DNA of 64,000 nucleotides from Mnemiopsis leidyi (taxonomy: Eukaryota > Ctenophora > Tentaculata > Lobata > Bolinopsidae), in assembly GCA_000226015.1 (NCBI GenBank), contig JH153173.1, forward strand, positions 11,545 to 75,544. Reading direction: 5' to 3'. Position numbers and translations under genes: made by a program. Positions 21,073-30,928 of the stretch are shown one piece after another. Within the stretch, counting starts at the first letter, position 1, and every line of letters starts with the position of its first letter. The notes beneath the pieces were generated by a model. The model had not been told where the DNA came from. It saw only the letters and a list, made by a program, of their open reading frames with translations, and made no database searches.

Positions 21073-24000
21073 TCATTGTCCTGGAGCCAACACCTCGCTT
21101 CGCTTTGAAGAAGAAATATCTCTGTCCTGCGAAGGAACTTGGTTGTAGGTTGAAAGGCTCATTCCGCTCACAGTCCTCGTCAAAGTTCTTGAAAGCTGTT
21201 TCTTTATTGTCCTTGTTCTATACGTGGCTTGTTCTTTGATTTGAGGTGCTATCTTCGGGTTTGCCATGTAATAAATCAAGGGGTTGAAGACACAGTTAGC
21301 ATGGTATAGAGTCACTGTGAAGATCTTGGCCGCCTTGTACGGCAACTTTATGTTGATAGTGACCATCAGAATGCTAGGGATTGTGACTAAGATTCCTGTC
21401 ATTAGAATTATAGTGGTGGTGATGAGTAGCCGTCCAACTGGGATCTTGTTCTTGATGATTGAGATTGCCATCAGGAGATACATAAGTCCGATCAGGATTA
21501 GAGGAACTAGCAGTGTCATGATGGGGAGGATGCGATTCACATCAAACACGCAACGGTTATACGACTGCTGGTACTTCATCTGAAATAAACGGTTAGAATC
21601 AGCTGTTCTGAGGAATGGGCAGAACTTGGTTTCATCTCATCCCTAAATGGAGTGTTTTCTACAATCTGTCAAAGTTACTAAATTTGGAGTTTAGTTGTAA
21701 ATCCAGTAGGTATTCATTCAATTAGTCTTCTACCTTTAAATCTCCCACGGCATATCTGATAGGATCAATGAGAAGGTGAATCATTGCTGAGGGTAACCAA
21801 GACACTAACACCATTGCTTGGCTTACTCTTTGGGTTACCAAACGTTTATACTTTCTTGGGAATACTATGGCGAAAAATCTGTCTACTGTCAGCGGCATCA
21901 GTGTGAACATTATGGAATCCCTGTGGAAAATTTTGTTCTAGATTAAACCACAATTTTTTATTTCCCTCGGTGGTTGGTACATGGCCTCGATTAGTCAGAG
22001 CAATTCGTATCACTTTATCATACTACTCGGTATTTAATTGTTGGGCTGACAGTCGCTCAGTACAAGGCTAACAACAGCTGATTAAATATTGAAAGTTGAC
22101 TAACCAGACGAAGTATCCAAAGAAAGGGAACATGTAGCAATACCAAGACAAGGAACCATCATCATTAACTCCCATGAGATGTTGAGATATTATCCCGAGA
22201 CCTCTTTGTACAGCCACAACGCCAATAAGGGTGTCGTTCAGGGCTATGTTCATCAAGAAAATCTTCTGTAAAAACGTAGGGGTTATTTTCTTTATGGGTT
22301 GGTGGTGTAGTGGTATCTACCCCGACTTTCCACGCAGAAGATCGGGGGTTCAATTCCCAGATCCGCCAATCTTAGAGGAGTGCGCTAAGGGCATTTGCCT
22401 ATGCAATCTTCTTCGGTTGACTCATCCGAATGACCGGGAAACCGTGATTGAGGGTTATATGAGGAGGGTCTCCGTTAAAAGATCTAGAATCTTCCAGGAG
22501 CCCCTTCAGTATAACTGTAAAAGCCTGGGTACAGGTGTAACAAATACAAAATTTTCTTGGCTAATATTTTAATTTTGAAACATGAATTTACATATTTACA
22601 AGTTTGCTTGGAATAATGAAAAAAGTTGACTACCTAGTACTCTAGTGAGGTTTAAGTGACCCGATTTATTTAATTTATATTGGTTGATATTTTTTATTTG
22701 ATATTTTTCTAACTATGGTTCGTTAATAATGGTTTATTATGGTTAATTATGATTCGTTTATTATCTTATAATACGTGACCCCTAATAAATGTGACCCAAT
22801 TGTATTATTAATTTATCAGTTTTCAGAAAGTTCTATTGCCTCATTGATTCAGTGTTTATTTTTGGTGTTACCACAAACCACTTTTTAAAGACAATCAAGC
22901 TATTCAAAGTTTGCTCAAAGAGACAAATGAACTTCACAACGAAAAATATGGTTCAAGTTTCCTGATACTAACTTAATTGAAATTCCATACTGTACCTTTG
23001 ATCCTGGTAGTTTAATGATGTTTCGATGTAGACAAATAAGGGCAGACACACTCATTAAAAACCCAATAGCTCCTATTGCAGTAAGACACGAGCCCTGAAA
23101 AGTTTATGTTAGTAATTTTTAGTGGTATTGAATCTATGAAATGTCATAAATAAATTATATCAGTCACCTAGCTAAAAAAATTACTCTATTTCTTCAGGAC
23201 CATGGAAATAAAATGATCAATCATGTGATTCTCCCATTGTCCCGAATATGAACACTTAAAAGCTATGGCAGCAAACATATCAGCATCTATTAGATACGAA
23301 AACCAAGTCGACTCAACAGAACTTTTCAACACCACCCAAGACTTCCTCTCTCACATATCCCTTAACTCCAAAACAGGAGCTAGAAACAGGTACAATGTCA
23401 GGAGGTCCTACAGCGAACAAGCCCCGGAAATGGGTGGTGGTTTCATATGGGACGACAGCGAGTCCAGACTCCACCGCTTCTCTTCCATTCCCCTCGAGAT
23501 GACCAGTAATCAGGTGCGCTTCACCAAGGACATCAGCAAGGAGGAGTGCAGCAGCAAGTTTTTGTTTGTTTCAAAAAACTGTGCGATTGTGTCTGTGTTT
23601 TCTGTGTTGCCGTACAAGTTATCGGAAGGAGCTACAAACAAGAGGAAAACGTTGAGTTTATCAGGCCAGGAGCACGGTGTAAGTCAGTACGCACAGACGA
23701 CTTCGTATGCTGCTCTTTTGGAGGAAACTGAAAGTTCTGTCGAAAATTATGACCCATTTTGGTTGGAGAATCCTGAGCGAACCACAAACAGTTACAAAAC
23801 TGATATAGTTTTACCTGGAATCATAGTTTCGTTTCTTGAATACGAAAATCCGGAGTCGTTTAAAAAGGATGAAAACGATCAGTTTAAAGAAAAATGGCCC
23901 GAAGTTGACATAACTCTTAGTAAAATGAAAAGTATCAAGCATGACCTTCTTAAAGTAGCCGAATCTCAGAAATTGCCTATAATGGTCCTCTGTTACTCCT

Positions 24001-24619
24001 ACTGTTACTTTGAAACTTTGGCATTCTGTAAATATATCAACAAAGCCAACAGGAAGCTAGCAGCTGGAGCTTGTCTTATGTTGGCCAAGAAATTTCTGTT
24101 CTGTAACATCTGCATCTTATCCGAACTGACAGAAATACTGAGAGTATCTAGCCGCGATATAATCGCTGAGGAGTTTAAAGTTTTGGCTGCTCTCAAGTTT
24201 TCTCTGCATTATCCTCAATCAGCCATTCTACCTCACTATGAAAGATTGATGGGAATGCCTATCGATCATTAGAGCACTAGTTTTTGCTCTGAGTCTCACG
24301 AAAAAGGGGGCTTTAAGCCTAGAGAGCTACTAGAGTAGTATTTATATAGAAAGACTGCTGACCAATTTTACCTCTTTTTATACGTGTAATTGTATTTGTC
24401 GATCTTCGGTTTTATTTTATGTAATATTCACTTGATACTTATTTGAAAAAAAATCTCATTCGAGCAACAAGTTTGATATATCGTTTTTAGACATATTTAG
24501 GTCTAGGTGGTAGCTAGTTTGTTGTTACATGGTCAGTACTCGGTACTCACGTTGATGACATCGAAGGAACAGTCGGTGGTGTAGTTAGAGCAGTCGTGAT
24601 CCTCCACATTGTAGCCCAT
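21073..24619 (-). CDS. Orphan rhodopsin-class GPCR, paralogue 2
   Basis: Five exons on the minus strand: 24619-24551, 23094-22996, 22265-22105, 21920-21734, 21579-21073. They sum to 1023 nt (340 aa). The phases and the sizes of exons 2 and 3 equal those of the copy at 13195-14921. The N-terminus is MGYNVEDHDCSNYTTDCSF, with a possible N-glycosylation site (NYT). TM1 is GSCLTAIGAIGFLMSV, TM3 ends VDRFFAIVFPRKY (DRF), and TM7 has NPLIYYM. The tail is basic and Ser/Thr-rich. Intron 1 contains the antisense CABLES gene and intron 2 contains a SINE-A copy. Confidence 0.85.
22299..22550 (+). mobile_element. SINE-A in GPCR 2 intron 2
   Basis: A full-length copy with tRNA-like head (GGTGGTGTAGTGGTATC, GGTTCAATTCC), the common body and a TAACAAATACAAA tail. 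The 8-mer ATTTTCTT occurs close to both ends and may be part of the target duplication. It lies antisense to the host transcript and is close in sequence to the copy at 894-1149. Confidence 0.9.
23265..24272 (+). CDS. CABLES: CABLES-like cyclin-fold protein
   Basis: CABLES proteins link CDKs (CDK2, CDK3, CDK5) to tyrosine kinases and carry a C-terminal cyclin box. The 335 aa product is intronless. Its C-terminal half matches: KWPEVDITLSKMKSIKHDL, YCYFETLAFCKYINKANRKL, AAGACLMLAKKF, and SRDIIAEEFKVLAALKFSLH with the final LPHYERL. The N-terminal half is Ser-rich, with a conserved-looking RSYSEQAPE and LHRFSS, as in CABLES. It is shorter than vertebrate CABLES1, mainly in the N-terminus. The gene lies antisense in intron 1 of the second GPCR. 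Confidence 0.85.
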   Translation: MAANISASIRYENQVDSTELFNTTQDFLSHISLNSKTGARNRYNVRRSYSEQAPEMGGGFIWDDSESRLHRFSSIPLEMTSNQVRFTKDISKEECSSKFLFVSKNCAIVSVFSVLPYKLSEGATNKRKTLSLSGQEHGVSQYAQTTSYAALLEETESSVENYDPFWLENPERTTNSYKTDIVLPGIIVSFLEYENPESFKKDENDQFKEKWPEVDITLSKMKSIKHDLLKVAESQKLPIMVLCYSYCYFETLAFCKYINKANRKLAAGACLMLAKKFLFCNICILSELTEILRVSSRDIIAEEFKVLAALKFSLHYPQSAILPHYERLMGMPIDH

Positions 24620-24754
24620 CACTGCTAGCGACCCCCTACAGGGTATTAAATGTATATCTTACAAATGTTATACAGTTATGGGGTTATTAACGAATGAATG
24701 CTTACATGGAGGTGTAGGATATATAATTTTCCATCTTTTTAAAGCTAAATGGCT

Positions 24755-24997
24755 GAGTAGCGCAGAGCATAGAGCTTTGGACTTTCGTTCAGGAGGTCCT
24801 GGGTTCGAATCTTAGTGCTGCCGAGCCATGGGGTTAGGGTGTTTAACGCTGTGTCAATTTTTAATTATATCTTTTAAGATGGAATACTCTCGTGTGGCTG
24901 TATCAGACCGCTGAATGGGCTCTCCGTTGGGTCTATGCAGCCCCCGGTTGACTCAGCTAAAAGATCGGGGAACCGTGATTGAGGGTTATATGAGTTT
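24755..24997 (+). mobile_element. SINE-B, second tRNA-derived family
   Basis: The tRNA-like head differs from SINE-A: GGCTGAGTAGCGCAGAGC (A box region) and TGGGTTCGAATCTTAG (B box), then GTGCTGCC. A middle part with CTCGTGTGGCTGTATCAGAC follows, then a body shared with SINE-A (GACTCAGC and GTGATTGAGGGTTATATGAG). It stops where an inverted SINE-A begins. The middle part recurs alone at 25731-25805. Confidence 0.8.
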
Positions 24998-24999
24998 TG

Positions 25000-25172
25000 T
25001 ATTCGTATTTTGTTACACCTTACCCAGGCTTTTACAGTTATGCTGGAAGATTCCAGATCTTTTAACGGAGACCCTTCTCATTTAATCCTCAATCACGGTT
25101 CCCGGTCATTCGACGGAGTCGACCGAAGAAGATTGCATAGACAAATGCCATTAACGCCAATGCCCTTAGCTT
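25000..25172 (-). mobile_element. SINE-A, inverted, head-truncated
   Basis: Reverse complement of the SINE-A tail and body: a TTTGTTACACC-type start, CTGGAAGATTCCAGATC, CCTCAATCACGGTTCCC, ending near ATGCCCTTAGC. The tRNA head is missing and a small internal duplication is present near the end. It abuts SINE-B tail to tail, so the shared body forms a long imperfect hairpin. Confidence 0.85.
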
Positions 25173-25730
25173 GTAGTGGCGAAGCATTGGACGAATACAG
25201 TACGGTAAAACTACCAAAACCATCGCTAACCTTAAAAAATCCTTCGGGTCCTGTAATTGGCCGGCAACATTAAAACCATATGGCTGTTGGATACATCGAA
25301 GTAGAATAAGTGTTAAATAAAAAGAATTAGCCAATAGGAAGCCAGATGCGACGAATAAATTACGAAAATCGCTTTCCTGTGGTAGACAAAATTGTCGACT
25401 CTTCCTCAAGAATTCTAACGTATATATTTTACAGAAACGCAAGAATTGTTAATAGATAATTAAATATTTCTGAACCCTAAAAAAGGTGATTAATATAGAT
25501 CTAAACGTGTTGATAGTTCTAACGCCAATCTGCCTCACTGCGATACCTTTTCTTGCTGTGATCGTCACTTGACATCTGTATTCAAGGGACACAGAATAAG
25601 CGAGGTTAGGATAGTTGCCGTTATGTAGAAATCAGTTCAGATCGCAACTTATGTTATTAACAACAATGGAGCAAGGAATCGATAAGACAAAGCATTTACC
25701 GATTGATCCGTATCGACTGTCGAGGAAATT

Positions 25731-25805
25731 GTTAATTATATCTTTTTAGATTGAATGACACTCGTGTGGCTGTTTTAGACAGCTGAATGGGCTCTACCAT
25801 CGCTA
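25731..25805 (+). mobile_element. SINE-B fragment
   Basis: About 75 bp match the middle of SINE-B (CTCGTGTGGCTGTTTTAGAC and AGCTGAATGGGCTCTACC against ATCAGACCGCTGAATGGGCT). The head and tail are missing. Confidence 0.65.
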
Positions 25806-28800
25806 CACTCTACAGTCGTGACAGCTATTCAATGATTTAGTATAATTGTCTTTCAAAGTTTTATGTAGTCATTAGGTGACTGGAATGCCTGGAATCACCT
25901 AACTCTCGCAAAATACCTAACGAACAAAAGCAGAGGAGAAACACATGTGACTATAGAAAATTTAGTGGTCGCTATGACAGTTCCATAATGAGTTCATGAG
26001 TGACAGTTTATCTGGTTCCAACGTCTGGCACTGTGACGGTGTGACTTGTGAGATATCAATTACCATACTTTATTGATGTAAGAAACCTAGTGAAAACAGC
26101 TTATATAGTTGCTAAATTGTTCCTACCTTTTGTATCGATACTCAGCAGACGATTCCGTCATTGTACAAATACCAGGCCAGTAACAGACGCAATACTTTTA
26201 TTAAGTCTCAACAAAATTAGGCAAGATACTACAAAGTACTGCAAGCACGTACTGTGAAACTTAACGATCATACACATATAGGTAAGGCGACCAGCTTGCG
26301 TTTATGCAAAGTGGTGCCACTTAAAGCTAGTTGTACTGGTACAGTACGAAGCGTTAAGCACTGTGCAGTGCACATGGAAGGGTGATAATTGGCTCTTATT
26401 GTTTTGTTTCAAGATCTTCCCTTGCTGATTGATCAAGGATGTTTTCATTATTTTGACATGCGTTTTTTGTGCTTCTAATCAATAAAAATTGGAAAATAAC
26501 ACGTACTGCAGACATCAATTCGGAATGGCTAAGTGATCAATTATAGAACAAAAAACTAATTAACCGAATGAAATAAGGTCGACCAACTTATCCTAGACAT
26601 TGCCCTTTTTCTATGAATTACAGCCCTGGCATCCTGGCACCTGATTCTCACCTTATCTCAATAACATGCTTCATAACTGCGGTAAAGACCTTTATTGTGA
26701 GACAAAAGCAACCCTCTAAGATCTTGGCTGTTTAACACAATTCATGCTGCACGAAGATCCTTGATTTATGCGGGTAACAGGAGCCTCAATGTGCGAGGGT
26801 TATTGTAAGACACAGTTATTGTACTGGAACTCTAAATCTTCCTTACTCACGTGGTGGAGTCACATTCTCTTAGTCACCTAGAGATAGGCTGGCAGTCGCA
26901 GATATCAATTCTAAATAGATTAAACTGTATAGAAGGACAGCTATACCTAGATACTGTGAAGGTTAAAGATTAAAGAACTGACAATGAAAGAAATTAATTG
27001 TGATGACAGTGGTTTTATTTCTCTGTGGTATTAGAACGGAATATACAATTAACTAATTTAAGATATGGTCGAAATGTTTCACCACACAGTTATACCGAAA
27101 ATCATTGTGTGTATATAAAACTGAAGTAAAATTCACGTCAGAGAGCGACTAAACAGAATTGACACTGTGTCATATTTAAATTCTGGATTGCAATAAAGTT
27201 ATTTATTCGTTTAAGAGAAAGAATTCGAAATATGCTTAGTTAAGAAATATCTGCCGTCATGGAACTATCCACAGCTGATAAAGAAAAGCCGCACTGATAT
27301 GTTTTCCATTTAAATTGCCCGAACAAGAAATTCTGCTACAGCAAATGGTCTGAAAAATTGTGCCATGAGGTTAATTGTCCAACTCGTAATGAATTAAGTG
27401 GCACCAGACCTCTTCATGAATTAACCACTGCTGTAACACAGTTTTCAGTTAGTATACCTTACACTGCCTAGACGCTGTTTATTCAATTATACCGTGGTTC
27501 ACCTTGGCTACAAATCTCTAAATTTGACCACTTTTGCATGATAACAATGCTCGTTCCAATACATGCTTTATTGCAGCCTACTTTTACTAATTGAGTTACG
27601 CTTAATCTGCATTTTCCCATAGAGATACAAGCAAAACCTTACTCAAGTTTTTTTAAAAACATACTTGTTAGTTGTTACCATTCATGAGCCATTCACATGC
27701 CTTCCATAATATTTTAGTATCAAGCCTTCTTCTGTAATTGATGACGCAGCAAGTCATGCAGTGTGCACTTATTTTAGGCGACTGCCTCCGCAAGAGTTGT
27801 AATTTTCTTCATTTACTATTAAGTGTGTCCCTAAATCAAAATTGTGTCCCCTGTGCAGCAAATTTGAAATATCTACGTATAGACCCTGCCAATGTTAAAG
27901 ATCGCCAACATGTAAACGTTAGAATTAAAGTCAGTGTTTCAATAATTCTCATAGCTAATTTTAACGGCGATAAGATATAAATTCAAGCAGAATCACACTG
28001 ATGCACATGCAAGTTCCTATGAGCTCGGCAACCAAAACAACCGCTACTGAGCGCACACAATGCTTAACTTTCATTTTGTATCCATGTTTCCTACTTACAA
28101 TAGCACATCTTCAAAATATGGTTCATGGCGCACTGAAAGACAAAAAGAAGACCACATATCATAATTTCTAGACTATAAAGTAAATAAGTGAATACTGAAT
28201 ACCACCTCTAGATTTATAAGCCAAGCAATACAAGCGTGACCAACCTTATCATCCCATAGATGATAAAGTTGGTTTTTGTTGTGCTTTTCCCTTAAATCTG
28301 AGCTTTTTTGTGTCGTTAGCTAGTAGCTACAATAGGCCTAAGGCCGTGGTGGCTAAAATCAAAGCAGACAAAAAATCTCGTTTTAATGACAAATTTTATT
28401 TCTGACATGATGGTATTTTCCCTTACAAAAAGGCTAGGTATTAAGACTATTTCAAAGAATATGTTTAAAAGAGTAATAAGTTGGTGAGTGACATTCGCAT
28501 TCCCAAAATATCCCATCATTAGCTCTGATTGGTGATCCCTTTATCACTAACGATCCAATTTATGATTTATCATCGACTGTGAAAGATTGGAGTTCAAATC
28601 TTGTCAAGGCCAGGCCACCTAGCTGTGACTAATCCTAGAATTTGAGTCTTGAGATATCACGTCAGTAATGAGTATAAACTGCAGTGTAATGACAAAATTT
28701 ACATGACAGAGTTTAGGTTATGGAATGACCACGAACTTTCATACACCAGGAAATCAAGAATTCTTTGTTCCCACCTGATTCTTAACTACATAATCCATAT

Positions 28801-28885
28801 GAACCCATTTTGAGGCTGAATGATTTAAATTAATTTATATTTTTACTAATTCAGTCATTACTAATCTAATTTACTTCTTTAGGAC

Positions 28886-30481
28886 ATGGCTATAAGTATT
28901 CCAGTATCCACCAGTTCTGTAGCGATACAACTACAACACTCATCCCACTACAACATCCGCTGTTACGATGCAATATTCCGTGTTTTAGCTGGCCAGTGTC
29001 ACCTTAACGGTCACAAACTGGACAAAGATACCAGCTCTGTGACTCTCAACAGTCTAGATTCCCACTCTAGATTGTCGCTGAACACCGGTAGTAACGCGAG
29101 TATTCCGTCAACTAAAGTCAAACAATGTTTGGTGGAAGTAGGGACTGAAGAAGATCATAAGATTATAGATAAAATCGGAGCTGTCATATTGATATCACCC
29201 TCTGATTCCTCCACTTCTTTGGTCCGTTCGACTTACAAACGTCTTTGGGCACCGCTCTCCGAGGAAGAACCTCTGGTCAAACTGGATTATTTCGAGTTGT
29301 TCTCCGGACTCAATAAAGCAGTTTGTATTTCTGGAGATTGGTCAGATCCGATAAAGACTGTGACGTCATCAGAATGTCGTGTTGCCGTGTGTGGACCCCA
29401 GAACTCTGGCAAGTCTACTCTTTGTAGGTACGCTGTAAACAAGCTGTTAGAACGCCACAAAACTGTCCTCTTTCTGGAGGGAGATATCGGACAGTCGGAA
29501 CTTACACCCTCAGGGCTCGTTACTTTGTCAGTGTTAAGAGAACCCCTCCTCAACCCTCCCTTCTGTAATAGATCTAGCTTTGTGTCTGATCTGAGTTTGT
29601 CCAGTGATCACCTCTCTGCAGAGAGTTATTGTGTGGGCGTTGTGTCCCCTTCGCAGGTCATGAACGAGTATTTGGAGAAAATGAAACTCATCCTAGACAA
29701 AGCTAAGAAGTTGAATAAAGGTGGTGTACCCCTTGTTGTTAATTTCATGGGTTGGACTAAAGGGTTTGGTGTAGCGCTGCATGCTGATATTCTGAGAATG
29801 TTGGAGCCCTCACACGTGTTAAACTTACAGACAAATTCTACTAAAGATCTTCCTCCGATACTCGAACTACTTGAAATTCCAGGAATTCTACCTGAGGACG
29901 AGAACAAGATCCAAACCAAACCGCAAGTTCTTAACATTCCTGGCTACACCGGACACTCATCTACCGCTGGTTTCCAAGCGTTCGAACTGCGACACTTAGC
30001 CCTGCTGAACTACTTCTCACCGATCTACAGCAGGAATAACAGCTCCATACTCCCACCCTACAAGGTCAGGTGGAGTGACGTAGCAGTGATAATACCTTAC
30101 GGGATTGAGGAGAAAATGGCTGCATACAGTTTGAACTGTTCTGTTGTTGCGCTTCTTACAGGACGTCCCGTCGAGATGTCACGTGACACTGAAGACATTC
30201 GTGTTGTTGAGGAGGAGGCTGGTTATATGAAGTGTTTGGGACTCGCTATTATCAGAGCTATTGACATCAATGAAAAGGTATTCTACATCAACACTCCAGT
30301 CGATAAATCATCTCTAGATCAGGTATATGTGATGAAACATACTGTCTTGCCAGTGCCACATGTACCCTCCGGCTCTCTACCCATGCCGTATGTCTCCAAT
30401 TTAGCGGCATCTGAGATACTAGGAATGGGTTCTCGGAGTCAGAGGGCTAATCTTAAGCGACGATATCGTGCTGTGTCGTAA
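28886..30481 (+). CDS. NOL9: Polynucleotide 5'-hydroxyl-kinase NOL9 (Grc3)
   Basis: NOL9 is the nucleolar kinase that phosphorylates 5'-OH RNA ends during ITS2 processing of pre-rRNA, working with LAS1L. The 531 aa product is intronless. A P-loop lies at about residues 170-178 (GPQNSGKST), followed by a Walker B/clasp-like FLEGDIGQSELTPSG at about 196. NOL9-specific blocks follow: VVNFMGWTKGFGVAL, MLEPSHVLNLQ, HLALLNYFSP, and C-terminal CLGLAIIRAIDINEK with NTPVDKSSL. These distinguish it from its paralogue CLP1. It is shorter than human NOL9 (702 aa), lacking the long N-terminal nucleolar region. The sequence ttctttag just before the ATG may be a 5' UTR splice acceptor. Confidence 0.9.
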   Translation: MAISIPVSTSSVAIQLQHSSHYNIRCYDAIFRVLAGQCHLNGHKLDKDTSSVTLNSLDSHSRLSLNTGSNASIPSTKVKQCLVEVGTEEDHKIIDKIGAVILISPSDSSTSLVRSTYKRLWAPLSEEEPLVKLDYFELFSGLNKAVCISGDWSDPIKTVTSSECRVAVCGPQNSGKSTLCRYAVNKLLERHKTVLFLEGDIGQSELTPSGLVTLSVLREPLLNPPFCNRSSFVSDLSLSSDHLSAESYCVGVVSPSQVMNEYLEKMKLILDKAKKLNKGGVPLVVNFMGWTKGFGVALHADILRMLEPSHVLNLQTNSTKDLPPILELLEIPGILPEDENKIQTKPQVLNIPGYTGHSSTAGFQAFELRHLALLNYFSPIYSRNNSSILPPYKVRWSDVAVIIPYGIEEKMAAYSLNCSVVALLTGRPVEMSRDTEDIRVVEEEAGYMKCLGLAIIRAIDINEKVFYINTPVDKSSLDQVYVMKHTVLPVPHVPSGSLPMPYVSNLAASEILGMGSRSQRANLKRRYRAVS

Positions 30482-30928
30482 CTTTTAAGGTTTTTTTTTA
30501 ATATGCTTCAGTCGGTTATTGATATGGAGTTATAATATTGTCTTTTTTAATTAAAATATTTGACTTACAATCAGTTCGTGGTCATAAATTTTGGTATTAT
30601 AAATTCAATCTCCTACTAGGGATATTTATAGCATGCACTTCATGGACAGTTATTAGCCACTAAATGTTCTTATCGAAAGGAGTATGGACACATGTTACTT
30701 CATTAACGAATCTGCGTGAACGATCATATGGAAATTGATCGACACAAAATGTACCAAAGGGTACTGAGCGCCATCTCTAAACCACTTTGTAATGTATAAA
30801 TTTCCGTTGCTCACATTTTAAAAACGCGCATATTTCGCGCGCGTAAATTCTTGTCAGGCCACATGTGTACCATATTTTGTGAGCTGATACATTTGCAAGT
30901 CTTATCTAACCTTAAAATTGAGAATAGA
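30482..30928. other. Spacer between NOL9 and AAMP
   Basis: About 450 bp between two genes on the same strand. It must hold the NOL9 3' end and the AAMP promoter. A short GC-rich patch (AACGCGCATATTTCGCGCGCG, about 30822-30842) precedes the AAMP start and is the only visible promoter-like feature. Confidence 0.5.

Larger units (their letters stand above)
24620..28885. other. Intergenic spacer with SINE debris
   Basis: About 4.3 kb. The left 1.2 kb carries the SINE copies listed separately (24755-25172 and 25731-25805). The remainder (25806-28885) is AT-rich, with no open frame that has motifs or splice support. GPCR 2 and NOL9 diverge here, so it should include both promoters. Confidence 0.6.

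Noticed and set aside
22231-22572. A 113 aa open frame on the plus strand
   Set aside because: It lies within SINE-A and GPCR 2 antisense sequence; no motif or splice support.
25010-25442. Open frames on both strands near the inverted SINE-A
   Set aside because: SINE-derived sequence; neither product has a recognisable domain.
28886-30481. CLP1 as the identity of the polynucleotide kinase
   Set aside because: The P-loop fits both, but the C-terminal blocks (CLGLAIIRAIDINEK, NTPVDKSSL) match NOL9/Grc3.
30851-30928. A longer AAMP N-terminus
   Set aside because: The open stretch upstream of the double ATG at 30929 has no acidic bias or similarity to the family and probably is 5' UTR.
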